The notes under the pieces were generated by a model, which was given only the letters and a program-made list of their open reading frames with translations, ran no database searches and was not told where the DNA came from. A stretch of DNA of 64,000 nt from positions 216,897-280,896 of the forward strand of contig DHVZ01000073.1 of assembly GCA_002412925.1 (NCBI GenBank), in the 5' to 3' direction. Positions 8,806 to 16,994 of this stretch are shown piece by piece. The position numbers and the translations under genes are program-made. Within the stretch, counting starts at the first letter, position 1; each line of letters begins with the position of its first letter. This DNA is from Anaerolineales bacterium UBA5195. Its GTDB lineage: Bacteria > Chloroflexota > Anaerolineae > Anaerolineales > Villigracilaceae.

Positions 8806-9444
8806 ATGAAATTTTTTGGTAAACGTCTTCTCTTCGTCGGAGCGCACCCAGATGATGTTGAATTGGGCTGCGGAGCCTTCCTGCACCACATCCTGCCGTA
8901 CAGTGAAGTCCTGTGCGTGACACTTTCGGATAACCAGAAAAACCCGGCGCTGAAAAACGTAGTTAATGAACACATGGCTAGTTTTGCCGTGTTGGGCGTA
9001 CCCGAAAAAAGCGTCATCATCGAGCAGTTTGAAACGCGGAAATTCCCGGACCTGCGCCAGGAAGTCTTGGAATACCTTCTCAAACTGCGCAAGGATTTCA
9101 AGCCAGAGATGGTCTTTGTCCACACCCGGGCCGACATCCACCAGGATCACAACGTCGTCACCGAAGAAGCCCTGCGCGCCTACCGTGGGACGACCGTGCT
9201 CGGGTTTGACGTGGTCCGCTCCAGCTATGGCTTTTTCCCGCATTTCCTGGTTGAAGTCACCGAAGAAGATGTGCAGGCCAAACTGGCAGCGCTGGCGGAA
9301 TACAATACCTATCTCGACAAATACTACTTCGACCCGGCGCTTTTGCGCGCCACGATGGTGCGTCACGGCGCGCTGGCCGAGCGTCCATACGCCGAGGGGT
9401 TTGACATCTTAAGAATAGTCGGCGAATTCAGCGCACCGAAGTAA
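8806..9444 (+). CDS. PIG-L/LmbE-family deacetylase
   Basis: 212 residues. The N-terminal AHPDDVELGCGA is the zinc-binding AHPDDxE motif of PIG-L/LmbE/BshB enzymes, and HTRADIHQDHNVV supplies the HxDH motif (here HQDH) with the third zinc ligand. Family members remove N-acetyl groups from GlcNAc-type substrates, for example in bacillithiol, mycothiol or sugar pathways. The 212-residue length is that of the compact BshB-like type. The specific substrate is unknown. It follows the methyltransferase gene by 29 nt and is closed by a strong terminator. Confidence 0.88.
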   Translation: MKFFGKRLLFVGAHPDDVELGCGAFLHHILPYSEVLCVTLSDNQKNPALKNVVNEHMASFAVLGVPEKSVIIEQFETRKFPDLRQEVLEYLLKLRKDFKPEMVFVHTRADIHQDHNVVTEEALRAYRGTTVLGFDVVRSSYGFFPHFLVEVTEEDVQAKLAALAEYNTYLDKYYFDPALLRATMVRHGALAERPYAEGFDILRIVGEFSAPK

Positions 9445-9459
9445 AAGATTAGTTCAATC

Positions 9460-9497
9460 AATCCAAAACGCCGTCTCGAGCGACGGCGTTTTGGATT
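9460..9497 (+). terminator. 16-bp terminator hairpin
   Basis: Perfect 16-bp stem: 9460-9475 pairs with 9482-9497 around a 6-nt loop, with GACGGCG and TTTT on the 3' arm. It separates the methyltransferase/deacetylase unit from the pseudokinase gene. Confidence 0.8.
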
Positions 9498-9503
9498 TCG
9501 GCA

Positions 9504-9509
9504 TATAAT
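9504..9509 (+). promoter_or_regulatory. -10 box for a leaderless transcript of the pseudokinase gene
   Basis: TATAAT ends 6 nt before the ATG at 9516, and the six bases between are A/T only, with no ribosome site. Transcription would start at or next to the ATG. Confidence 0.5.
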
Positions 9510-9515
9510 ATTTTT

Positions 9516-11414
9516 ATGAGCACGAACTGGTCGAACCAGGTCATCCTGAACCGTTTCCATGTCGACCTGCGCCTGCCCGGCGTAAACGAGGCCTACCGCG
9601 CCTGGGATGCCCACACGAACCAGGCCGTGGCGCTCCGCCTGCTGCCCGAACTGCCAGAGGACGAGATCAGTCGCCAGATGGAAAACCGCGGAAATGAACT
9701 GGCGCACATCACCCACCCCGGTCTCAGCCCCTGCCTCGGTTATTTCGAATTCGCTGCGCACGCCTTCTGGGTCGAAGGCTATCTTGATGCCCCCAGCCTG
9801 CGTGACGTGCTCTCGTCCACGCCCGGCCAACCGCTGGCCCTGACGGAGACGCTCGTTTATCTCAAATCACTCTCTGCGGCGTTGGCCGCCCTGCACAACG
9901 CGGGCTGGTCACATACCGACCTGCGTCCCGAGAAGATCCGTGTGACACGAACTGGCAAAATCATCCTGGGCGGGCTGTTCGCGGCCCGCCGCCTCGGCGA
10001 AATCCCACCTCTTACTTCGCGTTACACCCCTCCCGATAAGGCGCTTTCCCCGGCCTTCGATCTCTATTCCCTGGGACTGATCACCTATGAAATGCTGGCC
10101 GGCAGCCTGCCCGAACCGCTTCCAAACCTGCGCCAGCTCAACCCCAACGCCCCGGAGTTTCTGGCTCGCCAGCTTCCACGCGCGCTGGATCCCTATCCAT
10201 CCACTCGCGTGGGAAACGCAACCGAGTTTTTCCTGACTGCCTGCCTGGCCTGCCGCGTCGAGGCCGGAAATATCCCGGAACGGATCCCGCTCGACTCGGC
10301 CTCGGCCTCACTGCTCGGAATCTGGGACTTTCTCCCACCCCTTGAGCCGCCCCAGACTCTTGAACTGAAGGGGCCGCTCAAGGAAAAACGCCGCCTGCCA
10401 GCCTGGGGGTGGGTCCTGATCGCGGCAGCCAGTTTGGGGGTGGGAATATCCGCCTGGATTCTGTCTGGAAAGCTGAACCCGCCAAAGGTTCAAGAACCGC
10501 TAGCAGCAACTGAGTTGCCTATATCCGCTCCTGTCTTTAACGATCTCGAAACGGCATCACTGCCGACGGCTACACCAGTCCCCACGCTCGAAGCGCCCGA
10601 TGGGCTGGGCGGGAAAATCGTGTTCACCTGCACGCGCGACGATCTGAACCAATTGTGTATGGTCGCTCCAGCCGGCGGGGAAGTTGTGCGAGTCACATCC
10701 GAAAGGGCGCACAATTACTACCCGGCGTTTTCGCCAGCCGGGAATATGTTGTTATACGCATCGAATCGCGATGGGAATTTTGAACTGTATCTCAAGTTAC
10801 TTGGCACTGACATCCTGGCCCGGCTCACAGACAATCTTGGTGAAGTCTCATCGTCAGCCTTTTCGCCCGATGGCAGCCAGGTGGCATTTTCGAACAGCGT
10901 GGATGGCAAACCTTCGGGGCTGTGGCTGGTGAACAAGGATGGCACAAACCCCCAGAAGATTTACGAGAGCGCAGGAAACATCGCCGGAGCGGTCTGGTCG
11001 CCAAATGGCAAGAGCCTGGCCTTCGCCATGTCGAGCGCCGAGGCGCTGCAAACTTATGAAGTCTACATTATTGACCTGGAAACACTGACTGTTGGCCCGG
11101 TCACCAAGGGGCACCTTCCTGATGCCGGCGGCAGCGTGGACTGGTCGCCAGATGGACGCAGCCTGCTCCTGTTTGCCGGACCGCCGGGTGACAAGAACAT
11201 TTTCCTGTTTGATATCGTCTCAGGGCACATCAGGCAGTTAACCAATGGCGGCAACAATGCGGCACCGGTCTTTTCGCCCGATGGACGCTGGATCGCTTTC
11301 AACTCACAGCGCACGGGCAACGCTGATATTTTCATCATGCAGCCCGACGGCTCTGATGTGCGCCAGCTGACAGATGACCCAGAACCGGATTGGCAGCCGA
11401 GATGGGGAAGGTAA
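9516..11414 (+). CDS. pseudokinase - transmembrane - PD40 beta-propeller protein
   Basis: 632 residues. Residues about 10-250 have a protein-kinase fold pattern but lack key catalytic residues: no glycine loop (LPGVNEAYRAW), the VAIK lysine is Arg (VALRLLP), HRDLKPEN reads HTDLRPEKI with Asn changed to Lys, and DFG reads GGL. The F-helix segment DLYSLGLITYEMLAG is kept. One transmembrane helix lies at about 294-315 (GWVLIAAASLGVGISAWIL). After a Thr/Pro linker come at least five PD40/TolB-like blades (SPAGNMLLYAS, SPDGSQVAFS, SPNGKSLAFA, SPDGRSLLLF, SPDGRWIAFNS). It probably senses outside ligands and signals by protein contact instead of phosphorylation. It ends about 120 nt before the cupin gene. 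Confidence 0.85.
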   Translation: MSTNWSNQVILNRFHVDLRLPGVNEAYRAWDAHTNQAVALRLLPELPEDEISRQMENRGNELAHITHPGLSPCLGYFEFAAHAFWVEGYLDAPSLRDVLSSTPGQPLALTETLVYLKSLSAALAALHNAGWSHTDLRPEKIRVTRTGKIILGGLFAARRLGEIPPLTSRYTPPDKALSPAFDLYSLGLITYEMLAGSLPEPLPNLRQLNPNAPEFLARQLPRALDPYPSTRVGNATEFFLTACLACRVEAGNIPERIPLDSASASLLGIWDFLPPLEPPQTLELKGPLKEKRRLPAWGWVLIAAASLGVGISAWILSGKLNPPKVQEPLAATELPISAPVFNDLETASLPTATPVPTLEAPDGLGGKIVFTCTRDDLNQLCMVAPAGGEVVRVTSERAHNYYPAFSPAGNMLLYASNRDGNFELYLKLLGTDILARLTDNLGEVSSSAFSPDGSQVAFSNSVDGKPSGLWLVNKDGTNPQKIYESAGNIAGAVWSPNGKSLAFAMSSAEALQTYEVYIIDLETLTVGPVTKGHLPDAGGSVDWSPDGRSLLLFAGPPGDKNIFLFDIVSGHIRQLTNGGNNAAPVFSPDGRWIAFNSQRTGNADIFIMQPDGSDVRQLTDDPEPDWQPRWGR

Positions 11415-11533
11415 GATAGTTTGAGACTCCGTGGCTTTGTGGTAGATTTTCCCAATCAGAGCTGGAGAGCGCAATTCTTGCTACACGAGTTTTTCCACCA
11501 CGGTTTAGATCGTGAAAGCGTCAGGAGAATCCC

Positions 11534-11863
11534 ATGAAAATCCAAGATGTCCCGTTTTGCACAATTGACTGGAGCACTATCGCGCCCACTGAACACGCAG
11601 GCGAAACCGGAATAGCCTACTGGCGCACTTTCGAAATGGGCAACATTCGGGTGCGTATGGTGGAATATACCGCCGGGTATTTGGCGGACCATTGGTGCAA
11701 GCGCGGTCACGTGCTGCTCGTCATGGAAGGTGAGTTGGAAACCGAGCTGAGCGACGGCAGGAAATTTTTATTGAAACCCGGAATGAGTTACCAGGTTGCT
11801 GATGATACCCACCCGCATCGTTCAAACACAAAGACTGGCGTAAAGCTGTTCATTGTGGATTGA
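11534..11863 (+). CDS. DHCW-motif cupin-fold protein
   Basis: 109 residues with an AGGAG site before the ATG. The chain is a single small cupin: VEYTAGYLADHWCKRGHVL is the conserved metal-site segment of the family named after a DHCW motif (read here as DHWC), and LVMEGELETELSDGR and FLLKPGMSYQVADDTHPHRS form the second cupin motif. Members are small cytoplasmic proteins of unknown reaction. The following DUF1684 gene begins about 120 nt later on the same strand. Confidence 0.8.
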   Translation: MKIQDVPFCTIDWSTIAPTEHAGETGIAYWRTFEMGNIRVRMVEYTAGYLADHWCKRGHVLLVMEGELETELSDGRKFLLKPGMSYQVADDTHPHRSNTKTGVKLFIVD

Positions 11864-11981
11864 ACAGTGCGTTACAGACGGATTGGATTCGCGCAATCAG
11901 GCCACGCAAGGCGGGCTGCCTCCCGAAGACTTCCAAAGAACATCCATTGTCGAAAGAAGATTTATAAAGTATATTCGGGTT

Positions 11982-12809
11982 ATGGCAACCATTGACTTCG
12001 AAGCTGATGTGCTGAAATGGCGCGAGGAACGCGCTGAACGCCTGCGGACCAGCGAAAAGAGCTGGTTGGGTCTGGCGGGTTTGTTCTGGCTAAAAGAAGG
12101 AAACAACACTTTTGGCAGTGACCCTGGCTGCAACTTTGTTCTACCGCCAACCGCCCCTCAGAAAGCAGGTGTATTTACTTTCAAAAACGGCCTGGTTACG
12201 ATTAAATCCGATCTAAATGTACAGATCACCTGCAATGATGGCGAGTTGCCGCGCCGCGCGCTGCGCGACGATCAACAAGACGAACCAGATTACCTCCAAC
12301 TCACTAACTTGATTATGGTGGTGATCAAGCGTGGTAACAGTACGTTGATTCGTTTGTGGGATATCGACCATCCAATGCGCAAGACATTTTCTGGATTGAA
12401 CTTTTTCCCGTATAAACCTGAATATCGTCTTGTTGCGAAATATTCTGGCTACGCACCATTTAAATTGGTCAAACAGGAAGATATCATCGGCGAAATCCAC
12501 GATGCCAAGATGATCGGTTCGGTCAATTTTGAGTGGGAAGGCAAGCCATACAGCCTGGACGCGGAGGATGGAGGCGAGGGTCTCTTTATTGCCTTCAAAG
12601 ATCAGACCAATGCGAAGGCCACGTATGCGGGCGGTCGCTATCTGCTGACCGAAAAACCACAAGACGGACACGTTGTTCTTGATTTCAACAAAGCCTACAA
12701 TATGCCCTGCGCTTATACCCTGTATGCTACCTGCACGCTCGCAACCCCGGAAAATCGCCTGTCAATTACAATCGAAGCGGGCGAAAAAAAATACCAGGAT
12801 CACCACTAA
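11982..12809 (+). CDS. DUF1684 domain protein
   Basis: 275 residues from the ATG at 11982, chosen because MATIDFEADVLKWREER matches the usual DUF1684 N-terminus; the frame is open further upstream but overlaps the cupin gene. Recognisable DUF1684 features are SWLGLAGLFWLKEG near the start, FGSDPGCNFVLP, the central PYKPEYRL segment, and the C-terminal FNKAYNMPCAYTLYATCTL followed by PENRL and EAGEK. The family is conserved in many bacteria without a known function. No signal peptide is visible, so it is probably cytoplasmic. A strong terminator follows. Confidence 0.85.
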   Translation: MATIDFEADVLKWREERAERLRTSEKSWLGLAGLFWLKEGNNTFGSDPGCNFVLPPTAPQKAGVFTFKNGLVTIKSDLNVQITCNDGELPRRALRDDQQDEPDYLQLTNLIMVVIKRGNSTLIRLWDIDHPMRKTFSGLNFFPYKPEYRLVAKYSGYAPFKLVKQEDIIGEIHDAKMIGSVNFEWEGKPYSLDAEDGGEGLFIAFKDQTNAKATYAGGRYLLTEKPQDGHVVLDFNKAYNMPCAYTLYATCTLATPENRLSITIEAGEKKYQDHH

Positions 12810-12825
12810 CCGGTATCGGTCTTGT

Positions 12826-12871
12826 AAAAGCGCAGGAGACTTCCTTATCTGGATCTCCTGCGCTTTTTTTA
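12826..12871 (+). terminator. intrinsic terminator after the DUF1684 gene
   Basis: AAAAGCGCAGGAGA (12826-12839) pairs perfectly with TCTCCTGCGCTTTT (12854-12867), 14 bp, and runs on into T residues. Confidence 0.88.
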
Positions 12872-12936
12872 TTTCAGCTTGAGCCGAGAGCTAAAACTCG
12901 AAAATTTCGCATTTCCCTTTGCCCTTCCCTTTGCCC

Positions 12937-12964
12937 TTCACGTCTAGACATTTAGTTTTATAAT
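12937..12964 (+). promoter_or_regulatory. promoter of glnE (probable leaderless start)
   Basis: TTCACG, 16-bp spacer, TATAAT at 12959-12964. The glnE ATG begins 8 nt after the -10 box and there is no ribosome site, so the start codon would sit at or near the transcript 5' end. The -35 region overlaps a small CCCTTTG tandem repeat. Confidence 0.5.
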
Positions 12965-12972
12965 CGAGCCTC

Positions 12973-15900
12973 ATGCAAAGATCATTCCCAAGCGCCGAAC
13001 TGCTCGACGGCACACTGTCCGAATATGATGCAAAAACCCTGCTGACCTGGCTGGGGTTTCGTGATTGGCAAGCCGCCCTGCGCAACCTGAAGCACATTGC
13101 TGCCCGGGACGCTGGCGCGCGCCCCTTGCTTGAGTCGATCCTGCCCCATCTCTTCACCACCCTGTCGGAATGCGCCGACCCCGACCAGTCACTGGTCAAT
13201 TTCGAGCGTTTTGCCAGCAGCGCACACGCGGGGGAGATTTTCTACAAGCTCAAGGAGAACCCGCGGGCGCTTGAAATCCTGGTGACGGTTTTTGCGGGCA
13301 GCCAATTCCTGACGGAAATCCTCGTCCGATACCCGCGCCACCTGGATGTGTTGACCAACCGTGAGCAACTGGCTCACCAGAAAAGCGCCCAGGATTTTTT
13401 CGAAGAAGCCGTCCGCTGGATGGGCAATCCCGAACCGGCTGAGCAGCTCAACGACCTGCGGCGCTACCAGCGCGGCGAACTCCTGCGGATTGGCGCCAGT
13501 GACCTGCTCGATCTTTATGACCTGCCCGCCGTCACCGCGCAGCTTTCCAACCTGGCGGAGGGGTTGACCCGCGCCTGCCTGGGGTATGCCAGCGCGCGCA
13601 GCGCTACCGGCCCGGCAGGTTTCGTTGTGCTTGCCATGGGCAAACTCGGCGGTACCGAGCTGAACTACAGTTCGGATATCGACCTGCTTTTCTTGTGCGC
13701 CAATAACGGCACCGATTACCTGCACCTCGGCCAACAGTTGATCGAGGCGCTCGGGAGCATGACCGCAGAAGGCTTTTTGTACCGCGTCGATCTGCGCCTG
13801 CGCCCCTGGGGACGCGACGGTGCGCTGGTCAACACCGCCGAGAGTTACCTGGGATACCTGAACAAAAATGCCCGCCTGTGGGAAAAACAATCCCTGCTCA
13901 AAGCGCGCGCCATCGCCGGGGACCTGGCGTTGGGCGAAGACTTCTTGAAACAGGTTGAGCCGCTGATCTACGGGGAAAACCCCGAAACCCTGCGCACCAG
14001 CGTCCTTGCCATGAAACAGCGCACAGAGGAAACCCTGCGCGCGAAGGGCCGGGGCTGGGGCGAAGTCAAGCTGGGCGAAGGCTCGATCCGCGATGTGGAA
14101 TTTGTCGTGCAGTATTTACAACTCGCGCATGGCGGCGAAAATCCTAAATTACGGAAAAAATCCACCCTGCAAACCTTGAGGCGGTTATCGAAATACCGCT
14201 TGCTGATGGTGCAAGAGGCGCGCATCCTGACCGACGGTTACATCTTCCTGCGGACCATCGAACATTTCCTGCAGATGATGCACTACCACCAGACCTACAC
14301 CCTGCCGAGCGCCCCTGCCGCCATCAACCTGTTGGCCCGCCGCCTGGGTTTTCACTCCCGCGAAGAGTTCCTGGAACGTTACCAGCAGCACAGCCAGGCT
14401 ATTCGGGAGGTTTACACCAAATATATTATGGATATCCTGCCAGCCCCCGAGGTGGAATCCGCAAAACCGGCTTTTAATCACACCCGCGAGCACGTGGCGC
14501 GCATGGACACCTCCTACGCCGCCGCCTTTTCTGCTGCCGAAATCAGCCGCCACGCTACCCTGGCCGAAAACCTGAGCGAGCAGCAATTGGTTTACGTGGA
14601 CGCAGATCCGCTCGAAAGCGGACGCTGGAAAGTAACAGTGGTGGCTTACGATTACCTCGGCGAGCTTTCACTGATCTGTGGACTGATGTTCGTCTATGGG
14701 CTTGATATCCAGGCCGGGGAGATTTTCACCTACGAAACGGCGGAAAAAACCCCGGCTGAGTCTGACTTGACGCCAACTAGTTATTCGTCACGCCAGCGCC
14801 AAGGGAAACGGGGAAAAACCGGAACGTCAGAGTCACCCCCATCCGCCCCGGAACGACGCAAAATTGTGGATGTCTTCACAGTTCAATCGGTGCGCCCTGA
14901 AACTCCAGAAGGCGACTTTTGGGGCAATTATGCCAATGACCTCCACGAACTGCTCAGAATGATGCACACCGGGCAGCGCCGTGAGGCACGCAGCAAACTC
15001 GCCACACGCGTGGGCGAGGTCTTTGCCGGGATGGAAAGCTCTGAGACACCGCTCTATCCGATCGAAATCACGATCGACAACGACCTGTCAGAGCGGTACA
15101 CCGTTTTACGAATCGAAACCATCGATACCGTGGGATTTCTGTACGAATTTACCAATGCGCTCTCGCTGACGCACACCTACATTGCGCGCATGGTCGTGCA
15201 GTCGAGCGGCCGGCGCGTGGATGACCTGCTCTACGTGAATGATGAGGCCGGGAAAAAGATCACATCACCTGAAAAACAGCGCGAATTACGCACCGCGGCA
15301 GTGCTGATCAAGCACTTCACCCACCTGCTGCCGCGCTCCCCTAACCCAGCGACAGCACTGCTGCATTTTCGCGAATTCCTGGCGCAATTGTTTGCAAGAC
15401 CAGGCTGGCCCGACGAACTGGCCAGCCTCGAACGTCCCGAAGTGATGGATAACCTGGCCCGACTGCTGGGCGTGAGCGACTTCCTCTGGGACGATTTCAT
15501 GCGCATGCAATACGCCAACCTTTTCCCGGTATTCAGCGATACCCAGGCGCTCGGAAGCGCTAAAAACCGCACCATGCTCCAGTTGGAATTGGAAGATGTG
15601 CTGGCAATCGTCCACCTTGGCCCACAGCCAACCCGCGGCGAGGCGCTCTGGCGCAAAGCGCTGAACGATTTCAAAGACCGCGAGATGTTCCGGATCGACA
15701 TGCGCCATATCCTGGGGCATACCCGGGAATTTTGGGATTTTTCAGAAGAACTGACTGACCTGACCGAAGTGGTGGTCAATGCCGCCTACCATCTCACCGG
15801 CGAGGACTTGCGCGCGATCCACGGCACACCGAGGCTGCCGGAGGGTTCCCTGGCGCAAATGACGGTCCTGGCACTGGGCAAATGCGGCGGGCGCGAACTG

Positions 15901-16704
15901 GGATTTGCGTCTGACATCGAATTGATGTTTGTCTACAGCGGCGAAGGCCAGACAGACGGCCAACGCCCAATCGCCGCTTCGGTTTTTTACGAGAAAGTTG
16001 TCCAAAACTTCTTGAAGGCGATCCGCGCCCGGCAGGAAGGCATTTACCAGGTGGATTTGCAGTTGCGCCCCTACGGCAAATCAGGCAGCCTGGCCGTTTC
16101 GCTGGATTCCTTCAGGCGCTATTATGCGCTTAACGGCCCGGCCTGGGCCTATGAACGGCAAGCGCTGGTCAAAATGCGCCCGGTTGCCGGGGATGAGAAT
16201 TTAGGGGATTTGCTCTGCTCACTGCGCGATGAATTTACCTACACCGGCGCGCCATTCGATGTGACCGCCATGCGCGCCATGCGCGAGCGCCAGGTACGGC
16301 ACCTGGTGACTGCCGGTAAGTTCAACGCCAAATACAGCCCCGGCGGGCTGGTAGACATCGAATACCTGATCCAGGGCTTGCAAATCACCCACGGCGCGGC
16401 AAACCCAGCCCTGCGGCAGACCAACATCCGCAAAGCCATGACTGCCTTGAGCGAGGCGGGCATCCTGAATGACGAGGATTACGCCAGGCTGCATAAGGCG
16501 CACACCTTCCTGCGCTGGCTGATCGACTCTATGCGCGTAGTACGCGGAAATTCCAAAGATGTCACCATCCCACCCTATGGCAGCGAGGAGTTCGCCTTCC
16601 TGGCGCGGCGTTTACGCTATGGCAGCGACATCGACCGCCTGCGCGACGAGCAATTGCAGTACCAGTCGGAGATTGTCGAAATCAATCGGCGGCTGCTGAA
16701 GTAA
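12973..16704 (+). CDS. glnE: glutamine synthetase adenylyltransferase/deadenylylase with internal tandem ACT domains
   Basis: 1243 residues; the usual GlnE is about 950. The N-terminal nucleotidyltransferase motif is VVLAMGKLGGTELNYSSDID (from about 218), with VDLRLRPWGRDGAL after it. The C-terminal one is VLALGKCGGRELGFASDIEL (about 965-984) and QVDLQLRPYGKSG. Between them, about residues 545-765 are unlike normal GlnE and resemble the two ACT domains of GlnD: WKVTVVAYDYLGELSLICGL, a charged 40-residue insert, VDVFTVQ; then YTVLRIETIDTVGFLYEFTN and VDDLLYVNDEAGKKI. GlnE attaches and removes AMP on glutamine synthetase; ACT pairs in GlnD sense glutamine. I infer that this GlnE may sense glutamine itself. 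In the C-terminal metal motif the second Asp is Glu (SDIE). glnA lies 290 nt downstream. Confidence 0.92.
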   Translation: MQRSFPSAELLDGTLSEYDAKTLLTWLGFRDWQAALRNLKHIAARDAGARPLLESILPHLFTTLSECADPDQSLVNFERFASSAHAGEIFYKLKENPRALEILVTVFAGSQFLTEILVRYPRHLDVLTNREQLAHQKSAQDFFEEAVRWMGNPEPAEQLNDLRRYQRGELLRIGASDLLDLYDLPAVTAQLSNLAEGLTRACLGYASARSATGPAGFVVLAMGKLGGTELNYSSDIDLLFLCANNGTDYLHLGQQLIEALGSMTAEGFLYRVDLRLRPWGRDGALVNTAESYLGYLNKNARLWEKQSLLKARAIAGDLALGEDFLKQVEPLIYGENPETLRTSVLAMKQRTEETLRAKGRGWGEVKLGEGSIRDVEFVVQYLQLAHGGENPKLRKKSTLQTLRRLSKYRLLMVQEARILTDGYIFLRTIEHFLQMMHYHQTYTLPSAPAAINLLARRLGFHSREEFLERYQQHSQAIREVYTKYIMDILPAPEVESAKPAFNHTREHVARMDTSYAAAFSAAEISRHATLAENLSEQQLVYVDADPLESGRWKVTVVAYDYLGELSLICGLMFVYGLDIQAGEIFTYETAEKTPAESDLTPTSYSSRQRQGKRGKTGTSESPPSAPERRKIVDVFTVQSVRPETPEGDFWGNYANDLHELLRMMHTGQRREARSKLATRVGEVFAGMESSETPLYPIEITIDNDLSERYTVLRIETIDTVGFLYEFTNALSLTHTYIARMVVQSSGRRVDDLLYVNDEAGKKITSPEKQRELRTAAVLIKHFTHLLPRSPNPATALLHFREFLAQLFARPGWPDELASLERPEVMDNLARLLGVSDFLWDDFMRMQYANLFPVFSDTQALGSAKNRTMLQLELEDVLAIVHLGPQPTRGEALWRKALNDFKDREMFRIDMRHILGHTREFWDFSEELTDLTEVVVNAAYHLTGEDLRAIHGTPRLPEGSLAQMTVLALGKCGGRELGFASDIELMFVYSGEGQTDGQRPIAASVFYEKVVQNFLKAIRARQEGIYQVDLQLRPYGKSGSLAVSLDSFRRYYALNGPAWAYERQALVKMRPVAGDENLGDLLCSLRDEFTYTGAPFDVTAMRAMRERQVRHLVTAGKFNAKYSPGGLVDIEYLIQGLQITHGAANPALRQTNIRKAMTALSEAGILNDEDYARLHKAHTFLRWLIDSMRVVRGNSKDVTIPPYGSEEFAFLARRLRYGSDIDRLRDEQLQYQSEIVEINRRLLK

Positions 16705-16715
16705 CATGGAATACG

Positions 16716-16850
16716 CTGGTTGATTAGGGTGGCGCTCTCCTACCCGCACACTTGCACCTGACGCAAGTGCTGGTGTCGAAACCAGTGATTCCGGGTCTCG
16801 ATACGCCGCAAAATTGGCGGCTACTCGACCCTCGGATTTTTAGGGCAATT
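16716..16850. repeat. dispersed palindromic repeat, family 1, copy A
   Basis: A segment between glnE and glnA that also occurs, diverged and about 30 bp shorter, at 40814-40919. Shared blocks include CTGGTTGA(G/T)TAGGG at the left end, TCGAAACCA, TGATACGCC or CGATACGCC, CGGCTACT(C/T)GACCCT and a final TTTCAATT-like end. The ends are inverted (GGTTGAGTAGG against GGTCGAGTAGC), as in small MITE-like elements. It codes for nothing obvious. Confidence 0.65.
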
Positions 16851-16878
16851 CACGAAAATTCGATGCAAAAACAAAACC

Positions 16879-16922
16879 AAAGTTGTCCCGTAACCAATTC
16901 AGGATACGGGACAACTTTTTTG
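16879..16922 (+). terminator. terminator between glnE and glnA
   Basis: AAAGTTGTCCCGTA (16879-16892) pairs with TACGGGACAACTTT (16905-16918), 14 bp, followed by more T residues. It separates the two nitrogen genes into different transcripts. Confidence 0.88.
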
Positions 16923-16994
16923 GTGACATACTTCACTTATCATCAGCCAGCCCGGCATGATACAGTGGGAACAGACTTCAAAAAAGGAGAGCGC

